Below, in pieces: positions 13,359-23,726 of a stretch of 64,000 nucleotides of DNA. The DNA lies in NCBI GenBank assembly GCA_947172415.1, contig OX359199.1, positions 3,870,001 to 3,934,000 on the forward strand, in the 5' to 3' direction. Each line of letters opens with the position of its first letter. Position 1 is the first letter of the stretch. Source of the DNA: Chondrosia reniformis (Eukaryota; Porifera; Demospongiae; Chondrillida; Chondrillidae). The position numbers and the translations under genes are program-made. Under the pieces are notes generated by a model. It was not told the DNA's origin, searched no databases, and saw nothing but the letters and a program-made list of their open reading frames with translations.

Positions 13359-13481
13359 TGCATAGCTCCTAATTGAATGCTATGTTCACTGATTTTGACA
13401 TTACAGTTACCTTATTAGTTTGTATTTCAATTCTATTTCATCTATACATTGAATGAAAGTACATGTACATTGTCACTGTCA

Positions 13482-13855
13482 CTGTCGATATATGTAAACA
13501 TCAAGTGATATTTATATATATCGACTGATATATAATAAATATCACTTGATGTTTACATATATCGACTGATATATAATAAATATCCACTGATATATATAAA
13601 TATCAGGTGATATTTACATATATCGCCAAAAGTTAGGGTTAAAATTTCCCTCATTTTTTACACAAACGGCACCCCATAATATAACAAATATCAGGATATA
13701 TAACAAATATCAGGATATATAACAAATATCAGGATATATAACAAATATCAGGATATATAACAAATATCAGGATATATAACAAATATCAGGATATATAACA
13801 AATATCAGGATATATAACAAATATCAGGATATATAACAAATATCAGGATATATAT
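13482..13855. repeat. Two adjacent AT-rich satellites
   Basis: 13482-13625 is built from alternating TATATCGACTGATATATAA-like and AAATATCACTTGATGTTTAC-like units, locally palindromic. After a 50-bp gap, 13679-13855 is a nearly perfect head-to-tail array of a 19-bp unit (AACAAATATCAGGATATAT), about nine copies. Both arrays share the word AAATATCA.GAT, suggesting a common origin. They sit just downstream of CCDC148. Confidence 0.9.
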
Positions 13856-13859
13856 CATG

Positions 13860-14260
13860 TTACCCTATTGCTGTGCTGCAGTCAGCCCCTTTGAAGTGTG
13901 TCTCTAACCAAGCGCGACACCCAATGCCCGCTATCCCTACGTGCAAGAGCAATGTACACCCTATTACTGTGCTTCAGCCGGTCCTTTGAAGTGTGGCATG
14001 AAACTGCAGCGCATAACGTTAACCGTATAGCTGTAGTAGTCGCTTGTCGTCCTGATTTCGCAGCGTATGTCATCGGTGGTGGGCAGGGTTGGACTGCTGC
14101 TTTCGTGTTGTTGGATGTAGTGATCATCACTGCAGGCATAGGGAAAATGCCAAACCTCGATCGCGGGCGGCAGACATGTTCGCCGAGCCATAAAATTGTA
14201 GCGGGCAACCACAGCAAAAATTTACCGGGTGAACGTACGGCGACATATATATATATATGA
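13860..14260. other. GC-richer unassigned segment with imperfect 100-bp duplication
   Basis: Base composition rises sharply compared with the flanks, and both strands have open frames of about 110 codons. The words CCCTATTGCTGTGCTGCAG...CCTTTGAAGTGTG at 13862 recur as CCCTATTACTGTGCTTCAG...CCTTTGAAGTGTG at 13962. I recognise no protein motif on either strand. It may be the interior of an old mobile element. Confidence 0.4.
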
Positions 14261-14977
14261 AACTTAATTAAAAAATGGCGTTCAAAGAGGCCCTAAATTG
14301 GGCACTTTCAAAAGTAACACGCTTCGGTTGGAGCGCGTTGAAATCTAGGGTAGCCTATTCCCTAGTTCGGAAACATTCATGACGATTTAGTATTTGTATG
14401 TACCTGCGTAAGTTCGCATGTTAGCGCTAGCTCATTTGAAAAAAGAAGAAGAAGAAGAAGAAAAAATGAGGAATTGTAGAATTTGGCTTATTTCGGTTTA
14501 ACCACTTTGCGAAGGTTGTAGAGCATCGTAACATTTTTGGCGTTTAGAAAAGCATGCAAAAACGACTGCAAACACACAAATGCAACCGAAAATCTGAACG
14601 TTGTTGATTTATGAGGTGTTAATTGATAATACATTGAATAGGGCGGCCATGTTTTTTTTCGGCCATCCCTACTTATAGAGTACTACCGTACTCTATGATA
14701 TACGAAATACTTACCTAACAAAAGACAAAACAGCAGTGAAATGTTAACTTCCTTTATATAAGTTACTCCTTTTCTCTAAACTACATAAGTCACAAATCAA
14801 TTCAATTACTTCCAATAACTTCCATTTGTTAGATGAAAGGAAGGAAGTTATTTGCTACCTTTGTCAATCCTGAAGTGTAATACTTGACGTCGACGTTTTT
14901 ACGTAGATGGTGAAACCATCAAAAGAAGACATTTGGGAAAGGTATGGCAGAAGCAAGAACCCCATGATGTATAGTAC

Positions 14978-15120
14978 ATTTTGGGTTGGTTGTCCAGAGC
15001 GGACGTTGCAATTGGTATGTAACTCGCAATTACCATTTAGACAAACTTTAACACAAATGATGTCACCATGCATGCAACGATAACCAATTGCAATGTCTGG
15101 TCTGGACAACAGACCCCAAA
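14978..15120. mobile_element. Small inverted-repeat element (MITE)
   Basis: A 143-bp block has long imperfect inverted ends: TTTTGGGTTGGTTGTCCAG on the left, and CTGGACAACAGACCCCAAAA on the right. Pairing extends inward through TTGCAATTGGT. It is flanked on both sides by AGTAC, a candidate 5-bp target duplication. A 5-bp duplication would not fit Tc1/pogo (TA) and points to another superfamily. Confidence 0.75.
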
Positions 15121-15398
15121 AGTACTGTATTGCATATATGGGTGGACAAAATATATAGTAAATAGTAAATTTTGCACTGGAACATGGCTGCAAAGGACAG
15201 TTTTGGGAAGATGGATGTAGAATCACCTACTATATAGAGTAATCCTTGTAAAAGGAGTATCTAAAATTCTACTCTTGCCTAACCAGCAGTTAGTAAGGAC
15301 TTTCAGTAGTGGCACAGCCAAGCCGTCAAATGTATAACTTTAATATCCATCAAAGAAAATTATACACGTACTAGACGAGTCCTCATAATCGTCTATAC

Positions 15399-15557
15399 CT
15401 GAGTTACGTTGGAGAGAGGTAGGGACTTGACAGGGGCGTGGGAGGACGGTTCCTTGGCGGTCACCAAAGCGGACAGGGGCGGGAAGGCAGTGTTATAGGT
15501 TGGAAATGACTCTTCTTCTTCTTGTTCGCTGTCGTTGAACCCAGAAGGCTCGGCCAT
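15399..15557 (-). CDS. Candidate first coding exon, unknown protein
   Basis: The minus-strand ATG at 15557 opens 53 codons (MAEPSGFNDSEQEEEESFP...) ending exactly at a donor-like CAG|GTATAG. It is acidic at the start and Ser/Pro-rich afterwards. The region upstream is locally CpG-rich, consistent with a promoter. I could not find convincing downstream exons toward 13.4 kb, where satellites and a MITE now lie, so the gene may be truncated or non-functional. No family is recognised. Confidence 0.4.
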
Positions 15558-16199
15558 TTTAAGTCTACTTGCTGGATTAAACTTATTAACTTTTTCTACA
15601 TTATGAACAGATGGCGTTACTCTGTTTGGCTGCCATGGTGGCCGAGAAGGGTCAGCCGAGGCTAGCATGCTTAAGTGGCCGCATCGTGAGTGGCCTCGAA
15701 TTGAGGCGGCCAACCATGCATGTTAGCCGCGGCTGAGCCTTGTCGGCCACCATAGACTGCAGACCATTTTGTAACTTGCACACAAGGGCATGAAAGGCTA
15801 AAGCCACTTATGCTTACTATGTTATACTATATATTTTTGAGAAGTTGAACTTTCGGTTTTCTACAGCAACTGTCCGACTTCTTAAAAATCAAACTGTGTC
15901 TTTAGACACTGAAACGACCTTCGCAAAGATAAGTTTAGCACAATTAAAAGAAATCTATAATCAGTACTGTAAAAACGTAAATGTACTTCTATATAATCAG
16001 TACTGCAGCCTTGTATTGGTATTGATATTGGTAATCTTATTTAAATTGTAACAGAGTTTTTATACAGCTTCCGCATTTTCGTCAAAATACAGGACCTTTT
16101 TTTATGGACTCAAATACATTGAAATCTGCAAAAATACAGGTGAATGTATGAATTTGTTTATCTTCAGCTGTAGTAATTGTTAAACGGTATATGAACTCA

Positions 16200-17423
16200 T
16201 TATTTAGTACACACAGCACATGACAGGATCCTCTCATCAATGTATGATGAACATGGAAGCTCTGAATTGGTACATTCAACTGAGAGGAAATATATAACTG
16301 ATGGTAAAGTTTTAGTACCCGTTCCTGGAACGGCTTCTGCCTTTGCATCAACACAAATAGTGGATTTACGACCTTCTTTATCAAGATAGGTAGCATCACT
16401 CATCATATATCCATAGTACTCTCTACTCCACCCACTAGGACACAAGTAACTTGCTTGTTGAACAAACATGGCTGATCTGGTTGCTACATAACACACGACA
16501 CATGGCATGTTGTCATACTGAGCTCGAGGTGATGAAGTTGGCCATCTTCGATACTCTACTCCATATAGAGGAGATGCGGCTTCATTATATGTAGATCCAT
16601 ATCGTGGGTTGTCGGGGAGACACAAGTGGTCACTTGTTCCTCCCTATGCTAAACGAAAACTTCCAGCGGCTCTACCACTGTAAAGTGCCACTGCTCCAGA
16701 TGGACAGTCATCACGACCCCATCTAATGTAGGTACTTCCTGAATTAGTGTCACCTTTCACACCTTTCAATCCAACTGGTCCAGCAAGACCTTGTGGACCA
16801 GTAGCTCCTCTATAACCAATCTCTCCTTTCTGACCTTTGTGCCCCAGTTGACCTCTCTCTCCTTGTGACCCTTGTATGCCAGGAGGACCTTGTTCACCCT
16901 GATCACCTTTGACCCCTCTCTTCCCTTCTTCCCCTTTTTCTCCCTTGGGTCCTGGTCTGACGGAGCACTCTCCTCCCAGTTGGTCAGTATCATTACATCT
17001 CAGAGTTTGTCTCAACTGTTCTTGTACCACTTATGTCAATGCTTGAGCTATCAAGGTACTGATACCAGATAGTTTTTGAGATGGCAAGGAGTCAGTGTCT
17101 GAGGACTTTCTACGTCTAGTTGGGCTTTCTGTCTCTGGTAGCAGCTTGTCAAGGAGTTGTTTCAGTTCCTTAGTGTTGTTAGGGAGAATTGGATCAGGCT
17201 TGGAACAGGTACAAGCCGTCACTTGCTTTTCAAGCACACTAACTGTTTTCTTGGTACCCATCAACTCAGTAGTCAAGAACTTCAATCTTTCAGCTTGTTG
17301 ATCCAATTCAAACTTTAACTCTTTCACCATGGAAACTATATTAGAATCAGTATCTGCATTACTCCCAGTGCAAGTAAGGAGAAATAGTGTACCTAATACC
17401 GATACACTAACAAGAAATTTCAT
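16200..17423 (-). pseudogene. Short-chain (C4-like) collagen gene with two in-frame stops
   Basis: One unspliced minus-strand frame runs from ATG 17423 to the stop at 16200, about 405 codons. Domains in order: a signal peptide (hydrophobic FLVSVSVLGTLFLLTC), an N-terminal coiled coil (about residues 30-110), 23 Gly-X-Y triplets ([13 protein letters not shown]...), then a Cys-rich C-terminal domain starting [12 protein letters not shown] and containing [33 protein letters not shown] and YLCPSGWSREYYGYM. This C-terminal layout is that of the short-chain collagen C4-type proteins of sponges. The frame is broken by TAA (17031-17033) just before the triplets and by TAG (16644-16646) in the globular domain, yet it is otherwise intact on both sides. 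It is most simply a recent pseudogene. Neither stop can be removed by a visible GT-AG intron. Confidence 0.88.
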
Positions 17424-18558
17424 CACTGACTCTGGCTTTAAACTTTTTGATATACGTATGTTGGCTAGCTGTTTGGAGGTATTTATATATAGGAATAAGA
17501 ATGTTATGTATTTATCAGTTCAGTTACAGCTGTAATTTTCTACTTATGTATGTATATATACACAAGATGCTGGTTTGTCATAATATGGTGAGGTATGTAT
17601 ATTATGTTTACAAAAAATGACATCAACATCCTGCAGTTTACATAATACTTATGTACTTAACTTAATATATAATATAAACATTTGTGCAATACCTTTTGTT
17701 TGTTTATTGCAATTCTTCAACATTCAACAAGTATGCAGCATATTCATTCCATCTGATATACCCTTGGGTGTCTTCTTTAGAAATTCCTACTGCCTGCATC
17801 TGCACTTATTCTACCTTCTCAGATCTCTACTGCATAGACTGAAGAAGAGCTCCTAACAGTCTTACAATTCTTCATCTCTTGTTCTGGACCTGTTTAACCA
17901 TGCATGCACAGACAGGACCTTGGAAACTGGCCTTTACTCCAGCCTTTCTCTACTAATATAGACAGTGAGAATATCAAAACATTTATATCAAGAATAGGTG
18001 AAGCATGCATGTGAATATACAAATGAATAATTCGTAAGAGTTAAAGAAGACAAAGGATTTTAGTGCTTGCTTATGGAGACATATCATTGAAGGTATAGAA
18101 TTGTCCGTTTGTGGAAAATAATGCCGTCGTAAATGGACTTGTGCTACTTGGAACATCTAAAAACTAGACATATAGTATTCAGAAAAATGAGTTTTCAGAA
18201 ACTGTGCCAAAGATGGAGGGGAAGGCATTCATTGTGCAACTTTAAAAACTTTCAAAAATTTTACAACTTTTAAAAGCATCAGTTTAACAAGACTAAAAAG
18301 TCAGTTGTTTTTCGTACAAAACAGTTTGGAAGAAAATACTGCTATATTTTTGAAGTTACAGATGATTTGGAAATATTGCAGATTATTGAATACAAATAAT
18401 ATCATCACTGAATCGGTTTTATATTTGCATGAAAATTGAAATGATATGTAGTGAAAAAGTCTTTTTCATAATCTTCTAATCAAATACTGCCATCGTTACC
18501 TACTGAAATTCAAAGATGGGAATTCTAGACAATTTACAACAATATAAGGGGTGAATAG

Positions 18559-18650
18559 GGTCATATTAGAGAGGTGGTCACAATATAGAGAGGTGGTCAC
18601 ATTAGAGAGGTGGTCACACTAGACAGGTAGTCACATTAGAGAGGTGGTAA
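18559..18650. repeat. GAGAGGTGGTCACATTA tandem array
   Basis: About five degenerate copies of a 19-bp unit (AGAGAGGTGGTCACATT). The word GTGGTC/AGGTGACC recurs at the ends of the element in the CREB intron (57.1 kb) and around 25.5-25.9 kb, so this may be the expanded end of a transposon. Confidence 0.75.
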
Positions 18651-19455
18651 GATTGGTAGTAATATATGTTTTTTAAATGTCACTGAGGAGACAATCGTAT
18701 TATATGTACTAAGTAAGTAGACATATTCCAATTATTTACTCACACTGTTAATAAATCATAAACTTAGCTAGGACATTATGTAAGATCATATGCTGACTAT
18801 GGCTGGTTAGCCACTTATCAGAGAAACAATATATACCTTAACTTATTACATGCATGCACACACTGAGATTGGAAGATATGCATATCGCTGATTGACAGCC
18901 ATTTTTGTGTATTTCATAAGCCTTGCAACAATTATTACAACATGTAGATCTATATTCAGAATAAATTTCAATTGCAAAGCCAAAATGTACTAATACTAAG
19001 GAGTTTTCTCATAAGTTATACATACTAACAGACTATAAATGGCAAATAAGTTAAAGGGGAAAATCCTCTTTCAGTTTCTCAATTTTCATAAATTGGATAG
19101 TCATCTGATGTCCGCTGGAGTCCTTTACCAAACAGACACAAGCTCTCCACTGTACCAGTGGTCAACAGGTGGAGAAGGAAGATCTTGTTTGCTTCCTTTG
19201 TGCTCTTTGCCTTTCCAATCTCCTGATACACCTCTACAGTGACTAGTGGCTTTCCATCCTCTCCCTAGTAGAGGTGATCCACTATCTAGTTGACAGAGGG
19301 GTTGTCCAACAGGTAGACCCAGTGTCGGATAGTATTGTTTCTCACCTGTTAAATTGTCCGGAACATCTACACAACACATGCAATAACATAAACAACCATT
19401 ACACAATCATAAAGTAGTTAACTAAACATTATATATCTGGTTCACATTTTAGTGG

Positions 19456-19705
19456 TACAGTGCATGCAGAAGGATTCACAGAAGATCAAGATAAAGAAAA
19501 AGACAAAGACTCCCAGGACCACTGATGAAGGGTGGAATTCCCAGAAACGGCTGTCTGACCAAGTGGAGAAGATGAAAGAAAGAAGAAAAGACTCCTGTAT
19601 CTTCATCCAAAGCTCTCTTCAGGTTTAGTTCCCCTATAGGCTCTTTTACAGAATAGTCATAGCATGTAGGAAAATGGTATCTTAGATTTTTCATGCACTC
19701 ACAAT
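19456..19705 (+). repeat. Dispersed repeat, copy 1 (plus)
   Basis: About 250 bp matching the minus-strand copy at 55160-55412 almost base for base, e.g. GGAATTCCCAGAAACGGCTG and AGGCTCTTTTACAGAATAG. On the coding-like strand it reads KIKKKTKTPR, DEGWNSQKRLSDQVEKMKER, a lysine-rich helix with no recognised family. A scrap of the same sequence (GGAATTCCACTTCCCGGGAG) lies near 62.59 kb in a BARD1 intron. Confidence 0.75.
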
Positions 19706-21898
19706 CACACTCTCCAGAGTTGTTAGATGGTGATTACCCTCTAGGTATGCAAAAAGTATCCAAATAACTAGAGTATCCAGATATTGCACAGCACTGTGAA
19801 TATTGTTATAATAATGAATATGATCAAGTTAGAGTTTTGATGATATTCATTGTCATGGAACATAGTGATCAGCTGACCACAGGCAGACATACATTGATAT
19901 AGGTATAGGCTAATGAGGCTGTTTTTTGGGTTGTTTCTCATCAGATTATGTTCATATGTATAATTCCATTTTCAGTCCTTACAGCTGATCTTCAGATACT
20001 TGTCCCACAGGTGCCATTTATGCTGTATATCGGGAATTGAGTGCGCATGTCAAAAGAATGCAAATTGCAAGTTTTGACTGTATGTATTGATTCAACACCT
20101 CAGTAATTTCGTATACATGTCCCGTACACCTAAGCTTTATCTCACATTCTTTTAATGTTTACTTATACCCGTAATTCGCAATCGTTTACTCTCGCATTCA
20201 ATTCCTGAAATTGATTGCTGAAGATGAAGACAAGGGAAAGATTTCAGGTGCTGATCATGCTCAACACTGCTGTGAATGGGCACAGTCAAGAATGATAGCC
20301 AAGAAAAAATAATTATATGTTTTATTTGTTTTCTTTCCTCACAGGTAATTGGTAGTTGTGAAAGCACATCATAAATAATTATCCTAGATTACACTTCCAC
20401 ATACGCCATTACGTGAAAGTGAGAGACCTTATGGAGAGGATCTGGTATCGAGTGAACTAAATACAACATTATATCTTCTCCATGCTTACTTGTAAGTAGA
20501 ACAGTAATTTTATACATTATGTACGTGTACACATCATTACATAAAATACCAAAGCATTAGCACACAGCATTCAAAATCTAAATGCACGTGTATATATACA
20601 AAAGTAAGTAGCAAGTGATTCTCCACAGAGTATACTGCTTATATACGCACGTATTTTCGGACACTTTCGAATACTAAGTGATCTCTTATCTAAATGAGCG
20701 ATAATAATTAATAGAAGTATGTCAGAAAATACTTTATATTATACACACAGGGCAGACATGGCCACCACAGTAAGCTAGTACATTATATGTGTATTAATCT
20801 GTGTCGCTCCCTTATAAATCTAAACATTACTTCCTAACTTTCAGCGCCCAAGACACAATATTAATTATTGACTGCTAGAATTACCTTGAAAGGCGTTTTC
20901 TGTCTCACCATAGAACAGCCGCACTTAAGCACACAAGGGCACTTTTAACTTCATCTTCCATTTCGGCGTAAGCCATTTTAATAATTTTGATCGATCGATG
21001 CAAAGATGTTCAAAGTTTGCTTCAGATAAAACGGTCCGGCCTGCTGTTAGGGGAAAACCCATTTATCGAAGTAACCCAGATAGGTATACGGCTTTTCGAA
21101 ATTCGTATATTAAGTTCGTGATACTACACGTGCTTAAGGTGTATCTTGAAAACAGCTAGAAGTAAGCCAGTTACTGTTTTGGTTTCTGCCCAAACTGTCC
21201 CACTTATGTGTCTTCTTCTACTAACTCAATCTCTGTCAAATCAACTACACTTTTCACTTGAATAAGTTGCATCACAACATAAGATAAAATGTTTACTTTT
21301 TAAAATATTTTTGTATCCTAAGGGCCTGTGGACTAGCTGACTTACGCTATGTATGTGTTTACATCCGTGGATTGCTCTATTCTGTGCTGCATATTGTAGA
21401 TGGGCTTTTAGCTATACTTCTCTCTCAGATGCTCTCCTATTTAATTCATAGCTAATGTTTGCCCTGGTCACAGCAATAGCTCCAGGAGCGTGAGGTCCAC
21501 CTTGCACAGGTTAAGGAGGAAAAGTAGGCCTTAGAATTTCAAGCACCTTTAGTGAAAGATGTCATTCACAGCCATCAAGAGGTCAGTTGAAATTTATGCA
21601 TTCCTTTTACTACATCAGCTTTTTAATGTAAAGTATGTTATATACGTACTTATCTTTTCAATACATACCTAATCACCATTGGTATAAGTAAGCATATCGA
21701 CAGACTGTATCTAATATCAGAAAGTATACAGTGGAACCTCGCTAATCCGAACCCCTGAAATGCGGACACCTCACTTTAGCGGACGTTTTGCACGTGCACA
21801 GATTGCATTCCCATTAATGACCATATAGTTTAACCCCTGAAATGCGGACACCCCGCTATTCCATAAAGCGGACAAAAAATGGTTAACAAAATCAAATA

Positions 21899-22503
21899 CA
21901 GTAGAATCTCGTTAACACGAAATCCAAGGGACTGCTTACAAATTTCGTGTTAACAGTATAATGCTTAAAGAGAAGTATAGTGTACATAGAAATGTAGTAT
22001 TAAAATTTATAAGAGGCTAATTATAGTCCTGCCAATTTGCTTGCCTCATGGGTACGTTTTTGCCGCAAATAGCCTTAAACCAAAGCAACAAAGCATCCTC
22101 TGCCTCTTCAAATTTTGCCATCCATAGATGCTTCCTTTTTGGCTTGAATGTTGACGTTTCAAAAGCGTTAAAGATAAAGTTGACTTGGCAATGCCAAATT
22201 CCTTTGCAATTCTACCTTTTGCACCATGCTGACCACTGCTTTGTTTGTAGCCTTCAATATTTGCACCTTTTTTACTGGTTAACGATTTCTGCTTAGCCGC
22301 CATAATTAAATGTCATATTAAATGATGTTTACAAAATGTGTGTCACATTTCTTTCACGTTAACCGATTTTTCGTGTTATCAAATTTCGTGTTAAAAGGAT
22401 AATAATGTATGGGGAAGTATAGCGCAAATATAGGGACCAATTAAAACTTTCGTGTTAAGCGATTTTTCACGTTAACCTATTTCATGGTAACGAGATTCTA
22501 CTG
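21899..22503. mobile_element. Nested pogo-like element
   Basis: 605 bp with inverted ends CAGTAGAATCTCGTTAACAC and GGTAACGAGATTCTACTG, each bordered by TA. Internal subterminal copies of TTTCGTGTTAA occur near both ends (21.94 and 22.38-22.48 kb). It sits inside the larger Tigger-type element, so it inserted later. It keeps only the DNA-binding part of a transposase, so it is non-autonomous. Confidence 0.88.
22046..22303 (-). pseudogene. pogo transposase N-terminus (HTH), truncated
   Basis: The minus frame begins MAAKQKSLTSKKGANIEGYK and continues KGRIAKEFGIAKSTLSLTL, the helix-turn-helix of CENP-B/pogo transposases that binds the element's own ends. The reading frame then becomes unrelated and no DDE catalytic domain follows. 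It is an internal-deletion derivative rather than a gene. Confidence 0.8.
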
Positions 22504-22559
22504 TACATCAATACTGATTAATGGTAAACGTGAACTGTTAATACAGACGATCATTTCTG

Positions 22560-22939
22560 TGACAGTCCATGCGTACCTGAAGACCACACTCGCCACTGAA
22601 CATGGTCTTGGCTCTCTCAACATATGCCTTAGTTCCGTACAGACGATACATGCACAGTACCTCCAGTCCATAGCCTCCGCCACAGTTTACTTTTTCACCA
22701 GTGATCTCTGCTCTTCAAAAATGAGAAAATATGGGAGGCAGATTGAAAGGTACGTGCCCAACAGTACGACCATGTCTGACGACTGACACGGCTAGCTGAT
22801 CCGCCACGTTGTGGGGCTCTCTTTCTAGTGCTAACACTTCTCCAACTCGAGGTTCCCAGACATCCATGTAGGAGTAATATCCCCTCACGAAAGACTGGAT
22901 TTCAAACGCTACCCTTCCAGATGGTGGTTGACTAACCAT
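22560..22939 (-). pseudogene. HIRAN-like domain protein relic
   Basis: The minus frame from 22939 reads FEIQSFVRGYYSYMDVWEPR, VGEVLALEREPHNVADQLAV and VVRHGRTVGHVPFNLPP. This is the pattern of HIRAN-type domains (F.RG.....PR.GE.L.L.REP.N..D..AV.V...G..VGH.P). After a frameshift near 22.7 kb it continues GGGYGLEVLCMYRLYGTKAY, with a stop near 22.52 kb. HIRAN domains bind 3' DNA ends in HLTF-type remodellers, and stand-alone relatives occur in transposon-rich animal genomes. The gene is broken and lies antisense inside the Tigger element. Domain assignment is from pattern only. Confidence 0.55.
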
Positions 22940-23009
22940 GCTTGCTTACTGTCTTGATCTCTGGTACACATAGGCTAGGCACCAATCACTGTTGTGCATT
23001 GCAGAGTCG

Positions 23010-23527
23010 GGTCCTCTTTCAGGCTTTCAAGTGGTCAACAGGGATGTACCTACAGAGGATCCTTTTCTTGATCTTGATGATGATGAAGGCCAGTTAGTGA
23101 GGGATGATGAAACAGAGGATCTGATTGATCAGCTACAAGTAGAAAATCCCTGTTCAGCTAATTAGCTAGTTTTGATTGAAGAAGATCTGGCCGTCTGTGC
23201 TGATTTGACTGATGACAAATGGGAAGAAACCTTTTTTGCTGAAATTGGTCCATCTAGCAGTTAGTGCGTACTGAAGACACAGGAGAGAGGAGCGATGTAG
23301 AGTCAGAATCTGATGAAGAATCTACTGAACTGCCACCTCCAATATTTCATAACCTACCAGAGGCAATTGCATGCCTTGAAGACATCTGTTACTTCCTGGA
23401 ATGCAGAGGATATACTCCCCAGTCAACAGAAACTATGTCTCTGATGGGTTCACTTACTACTCTACATTCTCAGAATCTCTCAAAATGTTCAAGGCAGTCT
23501 TCTTTGTTGGAATTTTTTACTTCATGA
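23010..23527 (+). pseudogene. Tigger transposase C-terminal relic
   Basis: An acidic stretch (DPFLDLDDDEGQLVRDDETE) with stops is followed by an open segment from 23264. That segment ends in LEDICYFLECRGYTPQSTE and LEFFTS, a layout typical of the acidic C-terminal tail after the DDE domain of Tigger/pogo transposases. The catalytic core itself is missing, replaced by the nested insertions. Confidence 0.65.
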
Positions 23528-23726
23528 GCATCCACTTACATGTACACGCATACGTCATACTGTGCATGTGTTGTTCTATGGCTATTATGGACTGATAATG
23601 TGTAAATCATCTTAATGTGTGCTTTTAAAGTGTAAAACAGCTAACCCCTGAAATGAGGACACCCCGTTAATCAGGACAATTTCCACTGTCCTGATGGTGT
23701 CCGGATTAGTGAGGTTCCACTGTACG

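Larger units (their letters stand above)
17424..21728. other. Long region without a convincing gene
   Basis: AT-rich, with short open frames only. The minus frame at 19125-19406 has a plausible composition but no recognised motif. The region holds the tandem array near 18.6 kb and the dispersed repeat near 19.5 kb, listed separately. The rest shows nothing I can name. Confidence 0.5.
21729..23722. mobile_element. Tigger/pogo-like DNA transposon, decayed and invaded
   Basis: The ends are inverted: CAGTGGAACCTCGCTAATCC at left, with its complement GGATTAGTGAGGTTCCACTG at right. A second shared inner word is CCCCTGAAATG (left) against a plus-orientated CCCCTGAAATGAGGACACC at right. TA lies on both borders. 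This fits a Tc1/mariner-superfamily pogo/Tigger element. Inside are a C-terminal transposase relic (23.0-23.5 kb), a second pogo-like element (21.9-22.5 kb) and a HIRAN-like relic on the opposite strand. Confidence 0.85.

Noticed and set aside
13882..14260. Overlapping 110-120 codon ORFs on both strands
   Set aside because: Their openness follows from the local GC rise; none has a motif or splice context.
14864..15226. Minus ORF as continuation of the exon at 15399-15557
   Set aside because: It spans the inverted-repeat element and no AG acceptor lies just upstream of its plausible coding part.
16644..17033. Recoding (selenocysteine or alternative genetic code) to explain stops in the collagen gene
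   Set aside because: The stops are TAG and TAA, not TGA, and every other gene in the window (BARD1, CREB, CCDC148) uses the standard code with normal stops.
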